From NCBI RefSeq assembly GCF_009834125.1, contig NZ_CP047146.1, positions 7,162,501 to 7,226,500 on the forward strand: 64,000 bases of DNA, given 5' to 3'. Numbering within the stretch: position 1 is the stretch's first letter; the number at the start of each line of letters is the position of its first letter. Positions 36,614 through 46,347 of the stretch are shown piece by piece. The DNA is from Streptomyces sp. GS7 (GTDB taxonomy: Bacteria > Actinomycetota > Actinomycetes > Streptomycetales > Streptomycetaceae). The notes under the pieces were generated by a model that ran no database searches, was not told the origin of the DNA, and saw only the letters and a program-made list of their open reading frames with translations. The position numbers were made by a program, and so were the translations under genes.

Positions 36614-37987
36614 ATGTCCAGCGCCACCAGGGCTCGACGCCGCAATGGGCGGCAACAGCAGCAACAGCCTTCCGCTGCACCGCAGTACGCGGGAAACGCG
36701 GGCCAGAACGGCACAGCGCCGGGCAACAGAGGAAACGGCGGCCGGGGCGCGGTCGGTCCGGTGTCGCCGCGGCTCCGCCAGCAGGCCGGCACCATCGGCG
36801 GCATCCGCGTCCAGCAGCTGGCCATCATCGAACTCGCCGCGGCGCTGGTGCTGGTGGGCTGGACGATCCACCCGGCCGCGCTGACCGCGGCCATCGTGGT
36901 GGCGGCCCTTCTGGTCGTGTTCGCGATCGGCCGGCGGCGGAAGATCCCGCTGCCGGAGTGGATCACCACCGTGCGCGCGATGAAGCGCCGAGGCAAGAAC
37001 AGCGGCGAGGCGCTCGCGGCCACCCAGGGCGTCGACCCTGCCATCGCCCCGGTCGTGGAGTGCGATCCCGCGCTGCGCACCTACGAGTACACGACCGAGG
37101 CCGACCAGCGCGCCATCGGCTTCGTCGGCGACGGCACCTTCCTCACCGCCATCGTCCAGGTGGACTCCCGCGACGAACCGCTCCGGCCGCACCGCGGCAG
37201 CCACATGCTGCCGCTGGAACTGCTGCACACCGCGCTCGACATCGAGGACATCCACCTGGAGTCGACGCAGTTCGTCCAGTACACCCAGCCCGCACCGGCG
37301 CCGCACCTGCCCGAACAGGCCGTCGCGGCCCGCTCGTACGCGCCGCTGCAGGCGCAGTCCCAGACGCCCGCGGTGCAGCTGACGTGGATCGCGCTGAAGC
37401 TCGACCCGGAGCTGTGCGCGGAGGCGATCGAGGCGCGCGGCGGCGGGATGGAGGGCGCCCAGCGGTCGCTGCTGCGCGCCGCCGACCAGCTGGTCAGCCG
37501 GCTCACCGCGCACGGCGTGCGCGCCAGGGTGCTCGACGAGCGCGAGGTGGTGGCCGCGATCGGCACCGCGGTGTGCGTGAGCCCGCGGGCCGCCAACGGC
37601 GCGATGGGGCGGGACGGGCGGGCGGCCCGGCGCACCCAGGAGACCACCCGCGCGATGCGCTGCGACGACCGCTGGCACACCACCTACTGGATCGGCCGGT
37701 GGCCCCAACTGGGCCAGGGCGGCGCCCCGTTGGCGGCCGTCACCCAGCTGCTGACCAGCACCCGGGCGATGGCGAGCACCTTCTCGCTGACCGCCACGCA
37801 CGGCGGCGGCCGGATGCCGGCGATCACCGGCTACATCCGCCTGTCGACCCGCAGCGACAACGAACTCTCCGCCGCGCAGAACGAGTTGGAGCGCCGTTCC
37901 GGTTCCGCGAAGGTCGGACTCGTACGGCTCGACCGCGAGCAGCTGCCCGGCCTGCTGGCCACGCTTCCCCTCGGAGGTACCCGCTGA
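36614..37987 (+). CDS. eccE: Type VII secretion protein EccE
   Basis: Peripheral-membrane ESX core protein. The basic, Gln/Asn/Gly-rich head (1-60) precedes two transmembrane helices (about 68-84 and 88-105) and a cytosolic domain (about 130-457). The ATG at 36614 has GAGGAG about ten bases upstream, and upstream codons are unlike the family. It overlaps the next gene by one base (TGATG), so both are cotranslated. Confidence 0.9.
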   Translation: MSSATRARRRNGRQQQQQPSAAPQYAGNAGQNGTAPGNRGNGGRGAVGPVSPRLRQQAGTIGGIRVQQLAIIELAAALVLVGWTIHPAALTAAIVVAALLVVFAIGRRRKIPLPEWITTVRAMKRRGKNSGEALAATQGVDPAIAPVVECDPALRTYEYTTEADQRAIGFVGDGTFLTAIVQVDSRDEPLRPHRGSHMLPLELLHTALDIEDIHLESTQFVQYTQPAPAPHLPEQAVAARSYAPLQAQSQTPAVQLTWIALKLDPELCAEAIEARGGGMEGAQRSLLRAADQLVSRLTAHGVRARVLDEREVVAAIGTAVCVSPRAANGAMGRDGRAARRTQETTRAMRCDDRWHTTYWIGRWPQLGQGGAPLAAVTQLLTSTRAMASTFSLTATHGGGRMPAITGYIRLSTRSDNELSAAQNELERRSGSAKVGLVRLDREQLPGLLATLPLGGTR

Positions 37988-38832
37988 TGGGCACTCCCAC
38001 GTATCAGCCCCGTGTCAACGTCAGCAGCGACGGCTGGCGCAACCCCCCGACGGGGGCCGTCTCCGGCGGCCGCCGGCTCTCGCACCAGATGCGCCCGGAG
38101 GAGCAGCAGTCGGAGCCGACCGGCCCCAAGCCGCGCCCCGGTTTCGGTCTGCGCGGCCCGCGCCGCAACCCGCACGTCCTGACGGCCGAGTCGCTGGCCG
38201 CGCTGACCCTGCCGGTCGGCGACGACGGCGTCATCATCGGCATAGACCCGCAGAACCAGCCCGCCGTGCTGAGCATGCTGCGGCCCGCGCCGATGGAGAT
38301 CGCGCTGGTCGGCAGCATGTGGATGGCGCAGGTGCTGGCGCTGCGCACGGTCGCCACCGGTGCCCGGGTCGCGGTGGAGACCGCCCGGCCGCCGGCCTGG
38401 GCGCAGATGGCGCAGGCCGCCGGCGGCGGCCAGCAGTGCGTGTCGGTCCATGAGGTGCGCCAGATCGGGCCGCAGGGACCGTCGGTTTCCAGCCCCGTTC
38501 TGGTCATCCGGGACATGGGTGCCCGGCCGCCGCGCAACCAGCTCGCGCCGAGCCCCTGGCAGAGCGTGCTGACCGTGCTGCCCTTCCTCGGGCCGCGGTC
38601 GCCGCAGATGCTCGGCCGGGTCGACCTGGTCGGCCTCCAGCGGCTCTCGCCCGAGGAGGCGGAGGTGGTGACGCGCATCATGCGGCTGCCCGAGCAGGTC
38701 GGCGCGGTACTGCCGACGCTGAGCGACAACGCCATGCTGTGGTGCCGGCGCGACGGCGACCACCAGTTCGTCATGACCCAGCCCACGGAGGCGGAGACCA
38801 ACCTGCTCGGCGGGCCGCGCCGTATGGACTGA
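37987..38832 (+). CDS. T7SS-linked protein of unknown function, 281 aa
   Basis: Cytosolic 281-residue protein, no membrane segments. The disordered basic head (1-60) is followed by a mixed alpha/beta domain (HVLTAESLAALTLPVGDDGVI, IALVGSMWMAQVLALRTVATG, VLVIRDMGARPP) resembling the soluble part of ATPase-type folds but without Walker motifs. Start ATG overlaps the eccE stop, which points to complex formation with EccE. Homologues recur next to eccE in streptomycetes to my knowledge; function unknown. Confidence 0.82.
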   Translation: MGTPTYQPRVNVSSDGWRNPPTGAVSGGRRLSHQMRPEEQQSEPTGPKPRPGFGLRGPRRNPHVLTAESLAALTLPVGDDGVIIGIDPQNQPAVLSMLRPAPMEIALVGSMWMAQVLALRTVATGARVAVETARPPAWAQMAQAAGGGQQCVSVHEVRQIGPQGPSVSSPVLVIRDMGARPPRNQLAPSPWQSVLTVLPFLGPRSPQMLGRVDLVGLQRLSPEEAEVVTRIMRLPEQVGAVLPTLSDNAMLWCRRDGDHQFVMTQPTEAETNLLGGPRRMD

Positions 38833-39174
38833 CCACCATGGCGGGCCGGTTGACCGCGCGGCACGGTGTGCGGCGCGTACCCGGCCCCAGGGCACGATCT
38901 GCGGGCGCACCCGAGGGTGCGCCCGCAGGTGTGCCCACCGGGCTTGAAGACGACATGACATCGACTGCCGTTATGGGCCGACTCTTGATTAGGCTGTGGG
39001 GAGAGCCGCAGGAGCACATCACGTCGGCAGTGCACGACGGCAGTCGATACGGGGATGGAGACAAGCAGTGGTGGCGCAACCCCGGGTGGCGTGTTCCGAC
39101 TTCCGTGACATCCGTTCGATCCGCCTGTATCCGGTCCTGCCGTTCAGGTGCGTTGCAGTAGACCAGGAGGCACA
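38833..39174 (+). promoter_or_regulatory. Region between the eccE unit and the EspI-like gene
   Basis: 342 bases with a strong hairpin at 38901-38926 in the first part. The second half is less G+C rich and ends in AGGAGG before the next GTG. A promoter for the ATPase gene is expected here; I could not fix its elements. Confidence 0.5.
38901..38926 (+). terminator. Terminator after the eccE-281aa unit
   Basis: GCGGGCGCACCC and GGGTGCGCCCGC are perfectly complementary with GA between (11 pairs plus a 4-base loop), 69 bases after the stop. Confidence 0.88.
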
Positions 39175-41721
39175 GTGAAAGACCAGGAGGCTTTCCGTCC
39201 GGACGGGAACGATCCTGACGACGACCAGGCCGAGTTCGACCTGACCGGCGAATTCAAGATCGATTTTGCGGCTCCGGCCTGGTACGGCAGCAACGACACC
39301 AGCGGCGGCGCCGGCGCCCCCCTGGCTCCCGCGCAGAACGCACCCGCCCCCGGGGTTCCGCAGCAGGGTGCGCCCGGCCCGACCGCGCCGCCCGGATTCC
39401 CGACGCTTACCCCGCCGGCCGCGGACGGCGCGGGCGGTGCAGGCGGCACCGCACCGGCCGCCGCAACGGACGCCCCGTCGGCTCCGGCCGCCGGCGGCGA
39501 GCCGTCCGGCGGCAACGTCCGCTCGGGCCAGGGCGTCGACCCCTCGGCCTCCCTCTGGGACGACGACGATGACCCGGAGCCGGCGGCGGCACCCGAGCCG
39601 CAGGCCGCCCCCGCGGCGCCGCAGCCGGACGCCGCGGCCGCGCCCAACTCGCCCGTGAAGACCGCCCCGACGGCCGCCGAGGCGCCGGTGGCGGCGCCCG
39701 GACCCGAGCAGCCCGCACCGGTCGCGCAGCCCGTCGCGCCGCCCGCGCAGGGCCAGCCCCAGCCGCAGCAGGGGATGCCCGCTCAGGGTGTGCCCCAGCA
39801 GGGCGCTCCCCAGCAGGGCATGCCGCCGCAGGGAGTTCCGCAGCAGGGCGTTCCCCCGCAAGGCGCCCCCTGGGCCGGCGCGGACGGCCAGCAGCAGGGT
39901 GTGCCCGCTCAGGGCGCCCCGGGGCAGGGCACGTTGCCGCCGCTGCCGCCGGAGTTCCAGCCCGCCGACCCGCGGATGGCTCAGGCGCAGGCCCAGGCCG
40001 GGCAGCAGCCGCCGCAGGCCCAGCACCCGCAGCAGGCGCCGGCCCAGCCGCAGCAGCCCCAGCAGGCGCAGCACCCGCAGGTGCCGCAGCAGGGCTACCC
40101 GCAGCAGGGCCAGCCGCAGCCCCAGCAGGGCGGCTACCCGCAACAGCAGGGCGCCCCCGCGCAGCAGCAGCCGGCGTACGGCTACCCGCAGCCCGCGTAC
40201 GGCTACCCCCAGCAGGGCCAGCGGCAGGGCCAGCCGCAGCCGCAGGGCCAGCAGCCCAACGCGCCGGCGCAGCAGCCCGCTTACGGCTACCCGCAGCCTG
40301 GCCCCCAGGGCTACCCGCAGCAGGGCCAGCAGCCCGGTTACCCGCAGCAGGCCCAGCAGCAGCCGCAGCAGGCCCAGCCCGCGCAGCACCAGCCGCTGCC
40401 CGGTCAGCAGGCCGCCGACCCCAACGCCGCGGCGAACTACGCCCAGTACTCCCAGCCGGGCCAGCAGCAGCCGCAGCGGGCCACCCCCGGTGCGCCGCTC
40501 GGCTACAGCGCCGCCGTCGAGCTGACCTCGGACCGGCTGCTGCGCAACCAGCCCAAGAAGCGCAAGCCGGGCGCCAACGCGCAGCCGTCCAAGTTCAAGC
40601 TGGGCGCGAAGAAGGAGCAGGAGGAGCGGCAGCGGAAGCTGGAGCTGATCCGCACTCCGGTGCTGTCCTGCTACCGGATCGCGGTCATCAGCCTCAAGGG
40701 CGGCGTCGGCAAGACGACGACCACCACCGCGCTGGGCTCCACCCTCGCGTCCGAGCGGCAGGACAAGATCCTCGCGATCGACGCCAACCCGGACGCGGGC
40801 ACGCTCGGCCGCCGGGTGCGCCGCGAGACCGGCGCGACCATCCGTGACCTCGTGCAGGCGATCCCGCACCTGCACAGCTACATGGACATCCGCCGGTTCA
40901 CCTCGCAGTCCCCCTCGGGCCTGGAGATCCTCGCCAACGACGTCGACCCGGCCGTCTCGACGACCTTCAACGACGAGGACTACCGGCGGGCGATCGACAT
41001 CCTCGGCAAGCAGTACCCGATCATCCTCACCGACTCGGGCACCGGTCTCCTCTACAGCGCGATGCGCGGAGTCCTCGACCTCGCCGACCAGTTGATCATC
41101 ATCTCCACCCCGTCCGTGGACGGCGCCAGCAGCGCCAGCACCACCCTGGACTGGCTGTCCGCGCACGGCTACGCCGACCTGGTGCAGCGCGGCATCACGG
41201 TCATCTCGGGTGTCCGCGAGACCGGCAAGATGATCAAGATCGACGACATCGTGTCGCACTTCGAGACCCGCTGCCGCGGTGTGGTCGTCGTCCCCTTCGA
41301 CGAGCACCTCGCCGCCGGCGCCGAGGTCGACCTCGACATGATGCGGCCCAAGACCCGCGAGGCGTACTTCCACCTCTCCGCCCTGGTGGCCGAGGACTTC
41401 GCCCGCCAGCAGCAGGCGCAGGGCATGTACGCACAACAGCAGATGGGCCAGCAGCAGATGGGCGGCGACCCGTACGCCCAGCAGGGCGACCCCTACGCCC
41501 AGCAGCAACAGCAGTACGCGCAGCAGCAGTACGCCCAGCAACAGGGCCAGCAGCAGCCCCAGCAGGGCCAGCCGCCGGCCGGCTACCCGCCGCAGCAGGG
41601 CGGCTGGACCCAGCAGCCGCAGCAGGGCCAGCCGCCGGCCGGCTGGCAGCAACAGCCCGCTCCGGACGCGCCGTTGCCGGAACAGGGCGGCTGGACGCAG
41701 CAGCAGCCCCCGCCGCAGTGA
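39175..41721 (+). CDS. EspI-like ParA/MinD ATPase with Pro/Gln-rich head, 848 aa
   Basis: The N-terminal 480 residues are Pro/Ala/Gln-rich and disordered. The ATPase domain (about 500-760) has the deviant Walker A KGGVGKTT (508-515), the ParA/MinD type, and TDSGTGLL as the probable switch/Walker B region. A Gln/Tyr/Met-rich tail (about 765-848; [10 protein letters not shown] repeats) closes it. GTG 39175 follows AGGAGG. The architecture matches EspI, an ESX-1 regulatory ATPase of mycobacteria that senses ATP. Here it forms the end of the secretion locus before a strong terminator. Function as a T7SS regulator is inferred. Confidence 0.9.
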   Translation: MKDQEAFRPDGNDPDDDQAEFDLTGEFKIDFAAPAWYGSNDTSGGAGAPLAPAQNAPAPGVPQQGAPGPTAPPGFPTLTPPAADGAGGAGGTAPAAATDAPSAPAAGGEPSGGNVRSGQGVDPSASLWDDDDDPEPAAAPEPQAAPAAPQPDAAAAPNSPVKTAPTAAEAPVAAPGPEQPAPVAQPVAPPAQGQPQPQQGMPAQGVPQQGAPQQGMPPQGVPQQGVPPQGAPWAGADGQQQGVPAQGAPGQGTLPPLPPEFQPADPRMAQAQAQAGQQPPQAQHPQQAPAQPQQPQQAQHPQVPQQGYPQQGQPQPQQGGYPQQQGAPAQQQPAYGYPQPAYGYPQQGQRQGQPQPQGQQPNAPAQQPAYGYPQPGPQGYPQQGQQPGYPQQAQQQPQQAQPAQHQPLPGQQAADPNAAANYAQYSQPGQQQPQRATPGAPLGYSAAVELTSDRLLRNQPKKRKPGANAQPSKFKLGAKKEQEERQRKLELIRTPVLSCYRIAVISLKGGVGKTTTTTALGSTLASERQDKILAIDANPDAGTLGRRVRRETGATIRDLVQAIPHLHSYMDIRRFTSQSPSGLEILANDVDPAVSTTFNDEDYRRAIDILGKQYPIILTDSGTGLLYSAMRGVLDLADQLIIISTPSVDGASSASTTLDWLSAHGYADLVQRGITVISGVRETGKMIKIDDIVSHFETRCRGVVVVPFDEHLAAGAEVDLDMMRPKTREAYFHLSALVAEDFARQQQAQGMYAQQQMGQQQMGGDPYAQQGDPYAQQQQQYAQQQYAQQQGQQQPQQGQPPAGYPPQQGGWTQQPQQGQPPAGWQQQPAPDAPLPEQGGWTQQQPPPQ
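39760..40470 (+). repeat. Coding Gln/Pro repeats in the EspI-like gene
   Basis: Many degenerate copies of CAGCAGGGC-type units code for QQG, PQQG and QPAYGYPQ. Several units of nine and twelve bases are nearly identical. Length is likely to vary among strains. Confidence 0.8.
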
Positions 41722-41760
41722 GCGGGGCGTAGCAGCGCAGCGGCGCCATAGAGGGCCACG

Positions 41761-41802
41761 AAGGGGCGGGGCCCGGCAGTCAAGTGCCGGGCCCCGCCCC
41801 TT
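41761..41802. terminator. Bidirectional terminator ending the T7SS locus
   Basis: AAGGGGCGGGGCCCGGCA pairs with TGCCGGGCCCCGCCCCTT over 18 bp around a GTCAAG loop. It sits between the EspI-like gene and the convergent ribF. Confidence 0.93.
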
Positions 41803-41869
41803 CGTTGTGTCCTGTTGCGCCTGTGCGCGGTGTCCCGTGGCGCCGGGCGCGGTGCGCCCCGCCGGCGGG

Positions 41870-42817
41870 TCAGCCCGCGTCGGCGATCAGCCCGCGGGCC
41901 TGCTTCACGTCTATCGCCATCCGCTCCAGCAGGGCGTCCAGCGTGTCGAACTTCTCCTGCCCGCGGATGTACGCCAGGAACTCCACCGCGACGTGCAGCC
42001 CGTACAGATCCAGCCCCACGCGGTCGATGGCGTACGCCTCCACCGTCCGCACCTTGCCGTCGAACTGCGGGTTCGTGCCGACCGAGATGGCCGCCGGCAT
42101 CGCCTCGCCCTCGACGTGCAGCAGCCCCGCGTACACCCCGTCGGCCGGGATGGCGGTGTGCGGCAGGGTCTCCACGTTGGCCGTGGGGAAGCCCATCTCC
42201 CGTCCGCGCTGCGCGCCCCGGACGACCACGCCCTCGACGCGGTGCGGCCGGCCCAGCACCTCCCTCGCACCCGCCACGTCGCCGTCCGCGACCAGCCGGC
42301 GGACGAGGGTGGAGGAGAACGGCTCGCCGCCGCCCGCCGTGCCGCGCTCGAAGAGGTCGATGACCTCGACCGCGTAGTCGTACGTCCGGCCGAGTTCGGC
42401 GAGCGTGTCGACGGTGCCCTGCGCCCGGTGCCCGAAGCGGAAGTTGGGGCCCTCCACGACGACCCGCGCGTGCAGCTTGTCGACCAGCACCTTGACCACG
42501 AAGTCGGCCGGCGACAGCTGAGAGAACTCCTTGGTGAACGGCAGGATCAGCACCGCGTCCACGCCCAGCCCGGCCATCAGCTCCGCCCGCCGGTGGTGCG
42601 GGGCGAGCAGCGGCGGGTGGGTGCCGGGGCGGACGACCTCGCTCGGGTGCGGGTCGAAGGTGACGACCACGGCGGGGACGCCGAGCTCACGGGCGCGGGC
42701 CACCGCCTTGCCGATGATCAATTGGTGGCCGCGGTGCACTCCGTCGTAGGAGCCGATGGTGACGACGCTGCGTCCCCAGCCCTCGGGGATGTCCTCCAAG
42801 CCACGCCAGCGCTGCAC
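41870..42817 (-). CDS. ribF: Bifunctional riboflavin kinase / FAD synthetase
   Basis: Converts riboflavin to FMN and FMN to FAD. 315 residues: the adenylyltransferase domain has GSYDGVHRGHQ (about 20-30) and FRFGHRAQG (near 125), and the riboflavin kinase domain has GFPTANVE (about 205-215) and the conserved YIRGQEKFD end. GTG 42817 (VQRWRGLEDIP) lies seven bases after GAGGAG. Part of the truB/infB translation cluster order, but separated by the unknown gene at 43015. A terminator of 18 bp lies beyond the stop. Confidence 0.95.
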   Translation of the reverse strand: MQRWRGLEDIPEGWGRSVVTIGSYDGVHRGHQLIIGKAVARARELGVPAVVVTFDPHPSEVVRPGTHPPLLAPHHRRAELMAGLGVDAVLILPFTKEFSQLSPADFVVKVLVDKLHARVVVEGPNFRFGHRAQGTVDTLAELGRTYDYAVEVIDLFERGTAGGGEPFSSTLVRRLVADGDVAGAREVLGRPHRVEGVVVRGAQRGREMGFPTANVETLPHTAIPADGVYAGLLHVEGEAMPAAISVGTNPQFDGKVRTVEAYAIDRVGLDLYGLHVAVEFLAYIRGQEKFDTLDALLERMAIDVKQARGLIADAG

Positions 42818-42984
42818 TGTGCCCGCTCCTCGCCCGAACTCGTGTCCGTCCATTGCGCCAATTCGGCATGACGCAGGTCTAAGACTGCCATGCCGCACGC
42901 CGCGCTACGCGCGAAGGGTGGTTCGGCCACTGTTGCATCGGACACCCCGGCGGCGGACCGCCGGGCTCCGGGACCGCGGACGGT

Positions 42985-43033
42985 GTCGGCCCCGGCATCC
43001 CGCGGCGGACCGCGTCAGCCCCGGCATCCCGCG
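42985..43033. repeat. Short tandem duplication at the 3' end of the 529-aa gene
   Basis: GTCGGCCCCGGCATCCCGCG (42985-43004) and GTCAGCCCCGGCATCCCGCG (43014-43033) differ at one base. The second copy holds the stop of the 529-residue gene, so its end has been duplicated into the gap before ribF. Confidence 0.75.
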
Positions 43034-44604
43034 AGCGTGGCGCAGGCGCCCGGCCCCACCACCGCGGTCCACTCCCCCGGCTCGGCTGCCAGCCACTCCC
43101 CCACCCGCCGGGCGAACCCGGGCACCCGCCGCCCCAGCTCCACCAGCCGCCGGTCGAAGCAGGCCGCCCCCTCCGGTGTCCGCACCAGCAGCGTGCCGGC
43201 ACGGTGCACCAGCTCCCGGGTGCGCTCCTCCGGCCGCCGCGCCATGCCCTCCGCCGCCGCCCCCAGCAGGGCCTCCAGCACGCTGGTGTCGTACCCGTGG
43301 CCCCGGCCGCCCGCCGGGGGCGCGTCGGACGCCTCGCGCGCCAGCAGCACATCGAGCAGCGCCCGCCGCAACGGGTCCGCCGCGTACGGGCCCGCGCCGG
43401 CCAGTACGGGGGCGAGCGCGCGCCGGACCGGGGCCGGGGAGCCGGTCAGCAGCTCCACGGCCAGCGGTCCCAGCGCCTCGCGGGCGGCCGGTCCCTGATC
43501 GAGCCGGCGCGCGACGAAGTCCGCCACCGGCCGCGCGGCGCGGTCCGGGCAGCGCCCGGCGTAGTCCCGGACCAGCCCGGCGGCGCGGGCGGCGAGATCG
43601 GGCCGGGTGACGGCGGCCAGCGCCCGCAGCAGCGCCGCGGTGCCCGCGCTCCGCCCCCCGGGGCGCTCCTCGCAGGCGCGGATCTCCACCGCCCGGCAGA
43701 GCGCCGCCGGTTCGTCCTCGGCGAGCGCGTCCAGCAGTTCGGCGGCCCGGGGGTGCGCGATGTCGGCCAGCACCTCGACGAGCGGGTCCAGCGCCCGCGC
43801 CCGGTAGGTGTGCAGCAGCGCCTGCGCGGCGCCCGCGACGGTGATCTCCCGGGGGACGGCGGGCGCGACCTGGAGGCGGCGGGTGTCGTCGAACCAGCCG
43901 CACAGCAGGGGCTGGATCCGCTCGGGGTCGGCCTTCAGCAGCTCCGCCACGTCGTCGAGGAAGCGGGGGAAACGGGGCAGGCGGACGGAGCGGGCCGCGC
44001 CGCCGGCCCGGCGGAACGCTTCTGCGGACGCGGCGGACGGTGCCCCGGCGCAGGCGTCGACCCAGCTGCCGCCGTCCTCCCCGGCAGCGGCGGCGGTGTC
44101 GGCGGTGTCGGCGTCGGCTGGATGGACCCGCACCCGCGGCGGTCGTGCGAAGGGCCGCGACGGGCCGCCGGGGGGCGGTGCGACCTCCGGCCCGTCGGCC
44201 GGCAGCAGCCGGCGCAGCAGATCCAGCCGCGCCGCGTCGCCCAGCGCCAGGCACCGCCAGAACGGCGGCCCGAACTCGTCCAGCCCCGTGTACCCGAACC
44301 CGCCCGCATGGAGGGACCGCTCGGTGATCCGGTCGGCGAGCAGCCGCAGCACACCGGCGTACGGCGCCGCGTCGGCCACCCGCAGCAGCTCGTGCGTCAG
44401 AAGGCGCGCGGCCCGCCCCCCGCGGTCCGCCCCGGGCTCGGTCGCCGGCCACACCAACTGCCCCAGTTCCGCAACGAGTTGACCGGCCCCCCGGTCCCCG
44501 TACGCCGCCCTGCGGGCACCCCCGCGGGCAGCTCCCGCCCCCCGCACCGGATCCGCCTCGGCAGCCGCGTCCGCGTCCGCAACCCCGGCATCCAGCAACG
44601 CCAT
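43015..44604 (-). CDS. Alanine-rich alpha-helical protein, unknown function, 529 aa
   Basis: A long Ala/Arg/Leu-rich helical protein with many short amphipathic repeats (LLRALAAVTRPDLAARAAGLV and the like), which looks HEAT/armadillo-like. No catalytic motif, signal peptide or membrane segment. ATG 44604 is preceded by GGGGAGG. It lies between truB and ribF; a conserved gene of this type occurs in streptomycetes at this place as I recall. The 3' end overlaps a 20-base duplication. Confidence 0.72.
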   Translation of the reverse strand: MALLDAGVADADAAAEADPVRGAGAARGGARRAAYGDRGAGQLVAELGQLVWPATEPGADRGGRAARLLTHELLRVADAAPYAGVLRLLADRITERSLHAGGFGYTGLDEFGPPFWRCLALGDAARLDLLRRLLPADGPEVAPPPGGPSRPFARPPRVRVHPADADTADTAAAAGEDGGSWVDACAGAPSAASAEAFRRAGGAARSVRLPRFPRFLDDVAELLKADPERIQPLLCGWFDDTRRLQVAPAVPREITVAGAAQALLHTYRARALDPLVEVLADIAHPRAAELLDALAEDEPAALCRAVEIRACEERPGGRSAGTAALLRALAAVTRPDLAARAAGLVRDYAGRCPDRAARPVADFVARRLDQGPAAREALGPLAVELLTGSPAPVRRALAPVLAGAGPYAADPLRRALLDVLLAREASDAPPAGGRGHGYDTSVLEALLGAAAEGMARRPEERTRELVHRAGTLLVRTPEGAACFDRRLVELGRRVPGFARRVGEWLAAEPGEWTAVVGPGACATLAGCRG

Positions 44605-44906
44605 CTTTGGACCTCCCCGCCCATCCCGCCCGTCCACAACAGCGACGACGGTAGGCAGGCGGTGATCTTCGCGACAGGGTGCTCCTCGAACGCGCCCCCC
44701 TCCGCGCCGTGATTCACTCCGAGCGCCTGCCCGCAGGAGTGAATCACCGCGGTGCCCTGGACAGAGTCAGGAGGAGGGGGATGGTGGAGCGCGGACCGAA
44801 CGCTCACGCCCGGCCGCGCGGCCCGCGTTCCACCACCTCTCCTCGCGGCACCTTCCGGCCTCAGGGGCCCTTCCGGCCCTGACCCATCGGACAGGCCCGG
44901 TGGCCG
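44605..44906. other. Intergenic region, 302 bases, truB to 529-aa gene
   Basis: No ORF of credible codon use. It holds a long inverted repeat at 44709-44747 and a 22-base element at 44877-44898 that recurs at 50453. It carries the terminator of truB and the promoter of the 529-residue gene. Confidence 0.6.
44709..44747. repeat. Perfect 12-bp inverted repeat
   Basis: GTGATTCACTCC and GGAGTGAATCAC flank a 15-base loop (GAGCGCCTGCCCGCA). It is unusually A/T-rich for the region. It lies 105 bases upstream of the 529-residue gene and 160 bases beyond truB; a terminator or an operator are both possible. Confidence 0.7.
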
Positions 44907-45833
44907 TCAGGCGAAGACGGCCAGGCTCTTGGCCTTCCCGCCCTGGTTCTCCACCAGCGCCAGGAACGTCCCGTCCGGCCCGAAGGCCGCCACCGGACCG
45001 TCGCCCTCGAAGCGCGGCATCGGGATCCGCACGCCGTTGAGCAGCAGCCGCGACTGCTGCTCGGTGACGTCCCAGCGGGTGAACGCCGCGTCGGCGGCCT
45101 CCGCGATCGGCATGACCGGCAGCCCGCCGCCCTCGGCGTCGTCCACCGCGGCCTGCAGCTGCTCCAGCGTGCGCGCCCGGTCGAGCTTGTACGGGCCGAC
45201 CCGGGTCCGCCGCAGCGCCGTCAGATGCCCGCCGACACCGAGCCCGGCACCGAGGTCGCGGGCCAGCGCGCGGATGTACGTGCCGGACGAGCAGACGACG
45301 GAGACCAGCAGATCGGTCACCGGCGTACCGTCCTCGGCCTCGGTCTCGTGCGCCGAGTGCACCGCGAACGAGGAGACGGTGACCGGCCGGGCCGGGATCT
45401 CCACTTCCTCGCCGTCGCGGACCCGTGAGTACGACCGCTTGCCGTCGATCTTGATTGCGCTGACCTTCGACGGGACCTGCATGATCGCGCCGGACAGCCG
45501 GGCGACCCCGGCGTCGATGTCCGCGCGGGCGAGGCCGTGCGCCGCCTTCGACGCGGTGATCTCGCCCTCGGCGTCATCGGTGATCGTCGACTGGCCGAGC
45601 CGGATGGTGCCGACGTACTCCTTCTCGGTCAGCGCGAGATGGCCGAGAAGCTTGGTGGCCCGCTCCAGACCGAGGACCAGGACGCCGGTCGCCATCGGGT
45701 CCAGGGTGCCGGCGTGCCCGACCCGGCGGGTCCGGGCCATACCGCGCATCTTCGCCACGACGTCGTGCGAAGTGAAGCCGGACGGCTTGTCGACGATGAC
45801 AAGTCCGCCCGGCTTGTTGCTCTGCCGCTTCAT
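44907..45833 (-). CDS. truB: tRNA pseudouridine-55 synthase
   Basis: Modifies U55 of the T-loop in tRNAs. The 308-residue protein has the catalytic motif GHAGTLDPMATGVL with Asp45 and the GKRSYSRVRDGEEVEIPARPV region; the C-terminal PUA-like part is near 250-308. Its ATG overlaps the rbfA stop by four bases (ATGA), so translation is coupled. Confidence 0.96.
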   Translation of the reverse strand: MKRQSNKPGGLVIVDKPSGFTSHDVVAKMRGMARTRRVGHAGTLDPMATGVLVLGLERATKLLGHLALTEKEYVGTIRLGQSTITDDAEGEITASKAAHGLARADIDAGVARLSGAIMQVPSKVSAIKIDGKRSYSRVRDGEEVEIPARPVTVSSFAVHSAHETEAEDGTPVTDLLVSVVCSSGTYIRALARDLGAGLGVGGHLTALRRTRVGPYKLDRARTLEQLQAAVDDAEGGGLPVMPIAEAADAAFTRWDVTEQQSRLLLNGVRIPMPRFEGDGPVAAFGPDGTFLALVENQGGKAKSLAVFA

Positions 45834-46285
45834 TCTGCCGCTGCGCCCTCGTCGTCCTCGTCGTCGCCCGGCTTGCGGTACGGATCGGCCTCACCGGCGT
45901 ACTGGGCGCCCGAGGACACCTCGCGCACCTTGGCGTCCGAGGCCCGCGCCTTGTCGAGCAGGTCCTCGATCGTCTTGGCGTTCTCCGGCAGGGCGTCCGC
46001 GACGAACGCCAGGGTCGGCGTGAACTTCGTTCCGGCCGCCGCGCCGACCGCGGAACGCAGGATGCCCTTGGCGCTCTCCAGGCCGGCGGCGGCGCTGGCA
46101 CGGTCCTCGTCGTCCCCGTAGACCGTGTAGAAGACCGTCGCCTCCCGCAGGTCGCCGGTGACCCGGGTGTCCGTGATGGTCACGTGCGAACCGAGCCGCG
46201 GGTCCTTGATACCGCGCTGCAGCTTCTGGGCGACCACCTCCCGGATGAGGTCCGCCAGCTTCTTCGCCCGCGCATTGTCGGCCAC
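45830..46285 (-). CDS. rbfA: Ribosome-binding factor A
   Basis: Assembles the 30S subunit (late 16S processing). 151 residues with RAKKLADLIREVVAQKLQRG and the KH-like fold core (DPRLGSHVTITDTRVTGDLREA). GTG 46285 (VADNARAKK) follows AAGGAGA by eight bases; an in-frame upstream ATG is non-homologous. It overlaps truB and follows the DUF503 gene by about 60 bases. Confidence 0.96.
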   Translation of the reverse strand: MADNARAKKLADLIREVVAQKLQRGIKDPRLGSHVTITDTRVTGDLREATVFYTVYGDDEDRASAAAGLESAKGILRSAVGAAAGTKFTPTLAFVADALPENAKTIEDLLDKARASDAKVREVSSGAQYAGEADPYRKPGDDEDDEGAAAE

Positions 46286-46347
46286 TGGTCTGTCTCCTTC
46301 TTTCTTCCACAATTGTGCTTCCACCGGCGACGACGTGCCCCTGCGGG

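Noticed and set aside
39760..40470. CRISPR or non-coding satellite
   Set aside because: Units code for Gln/Pro in frame with the EspI-like ATPase.
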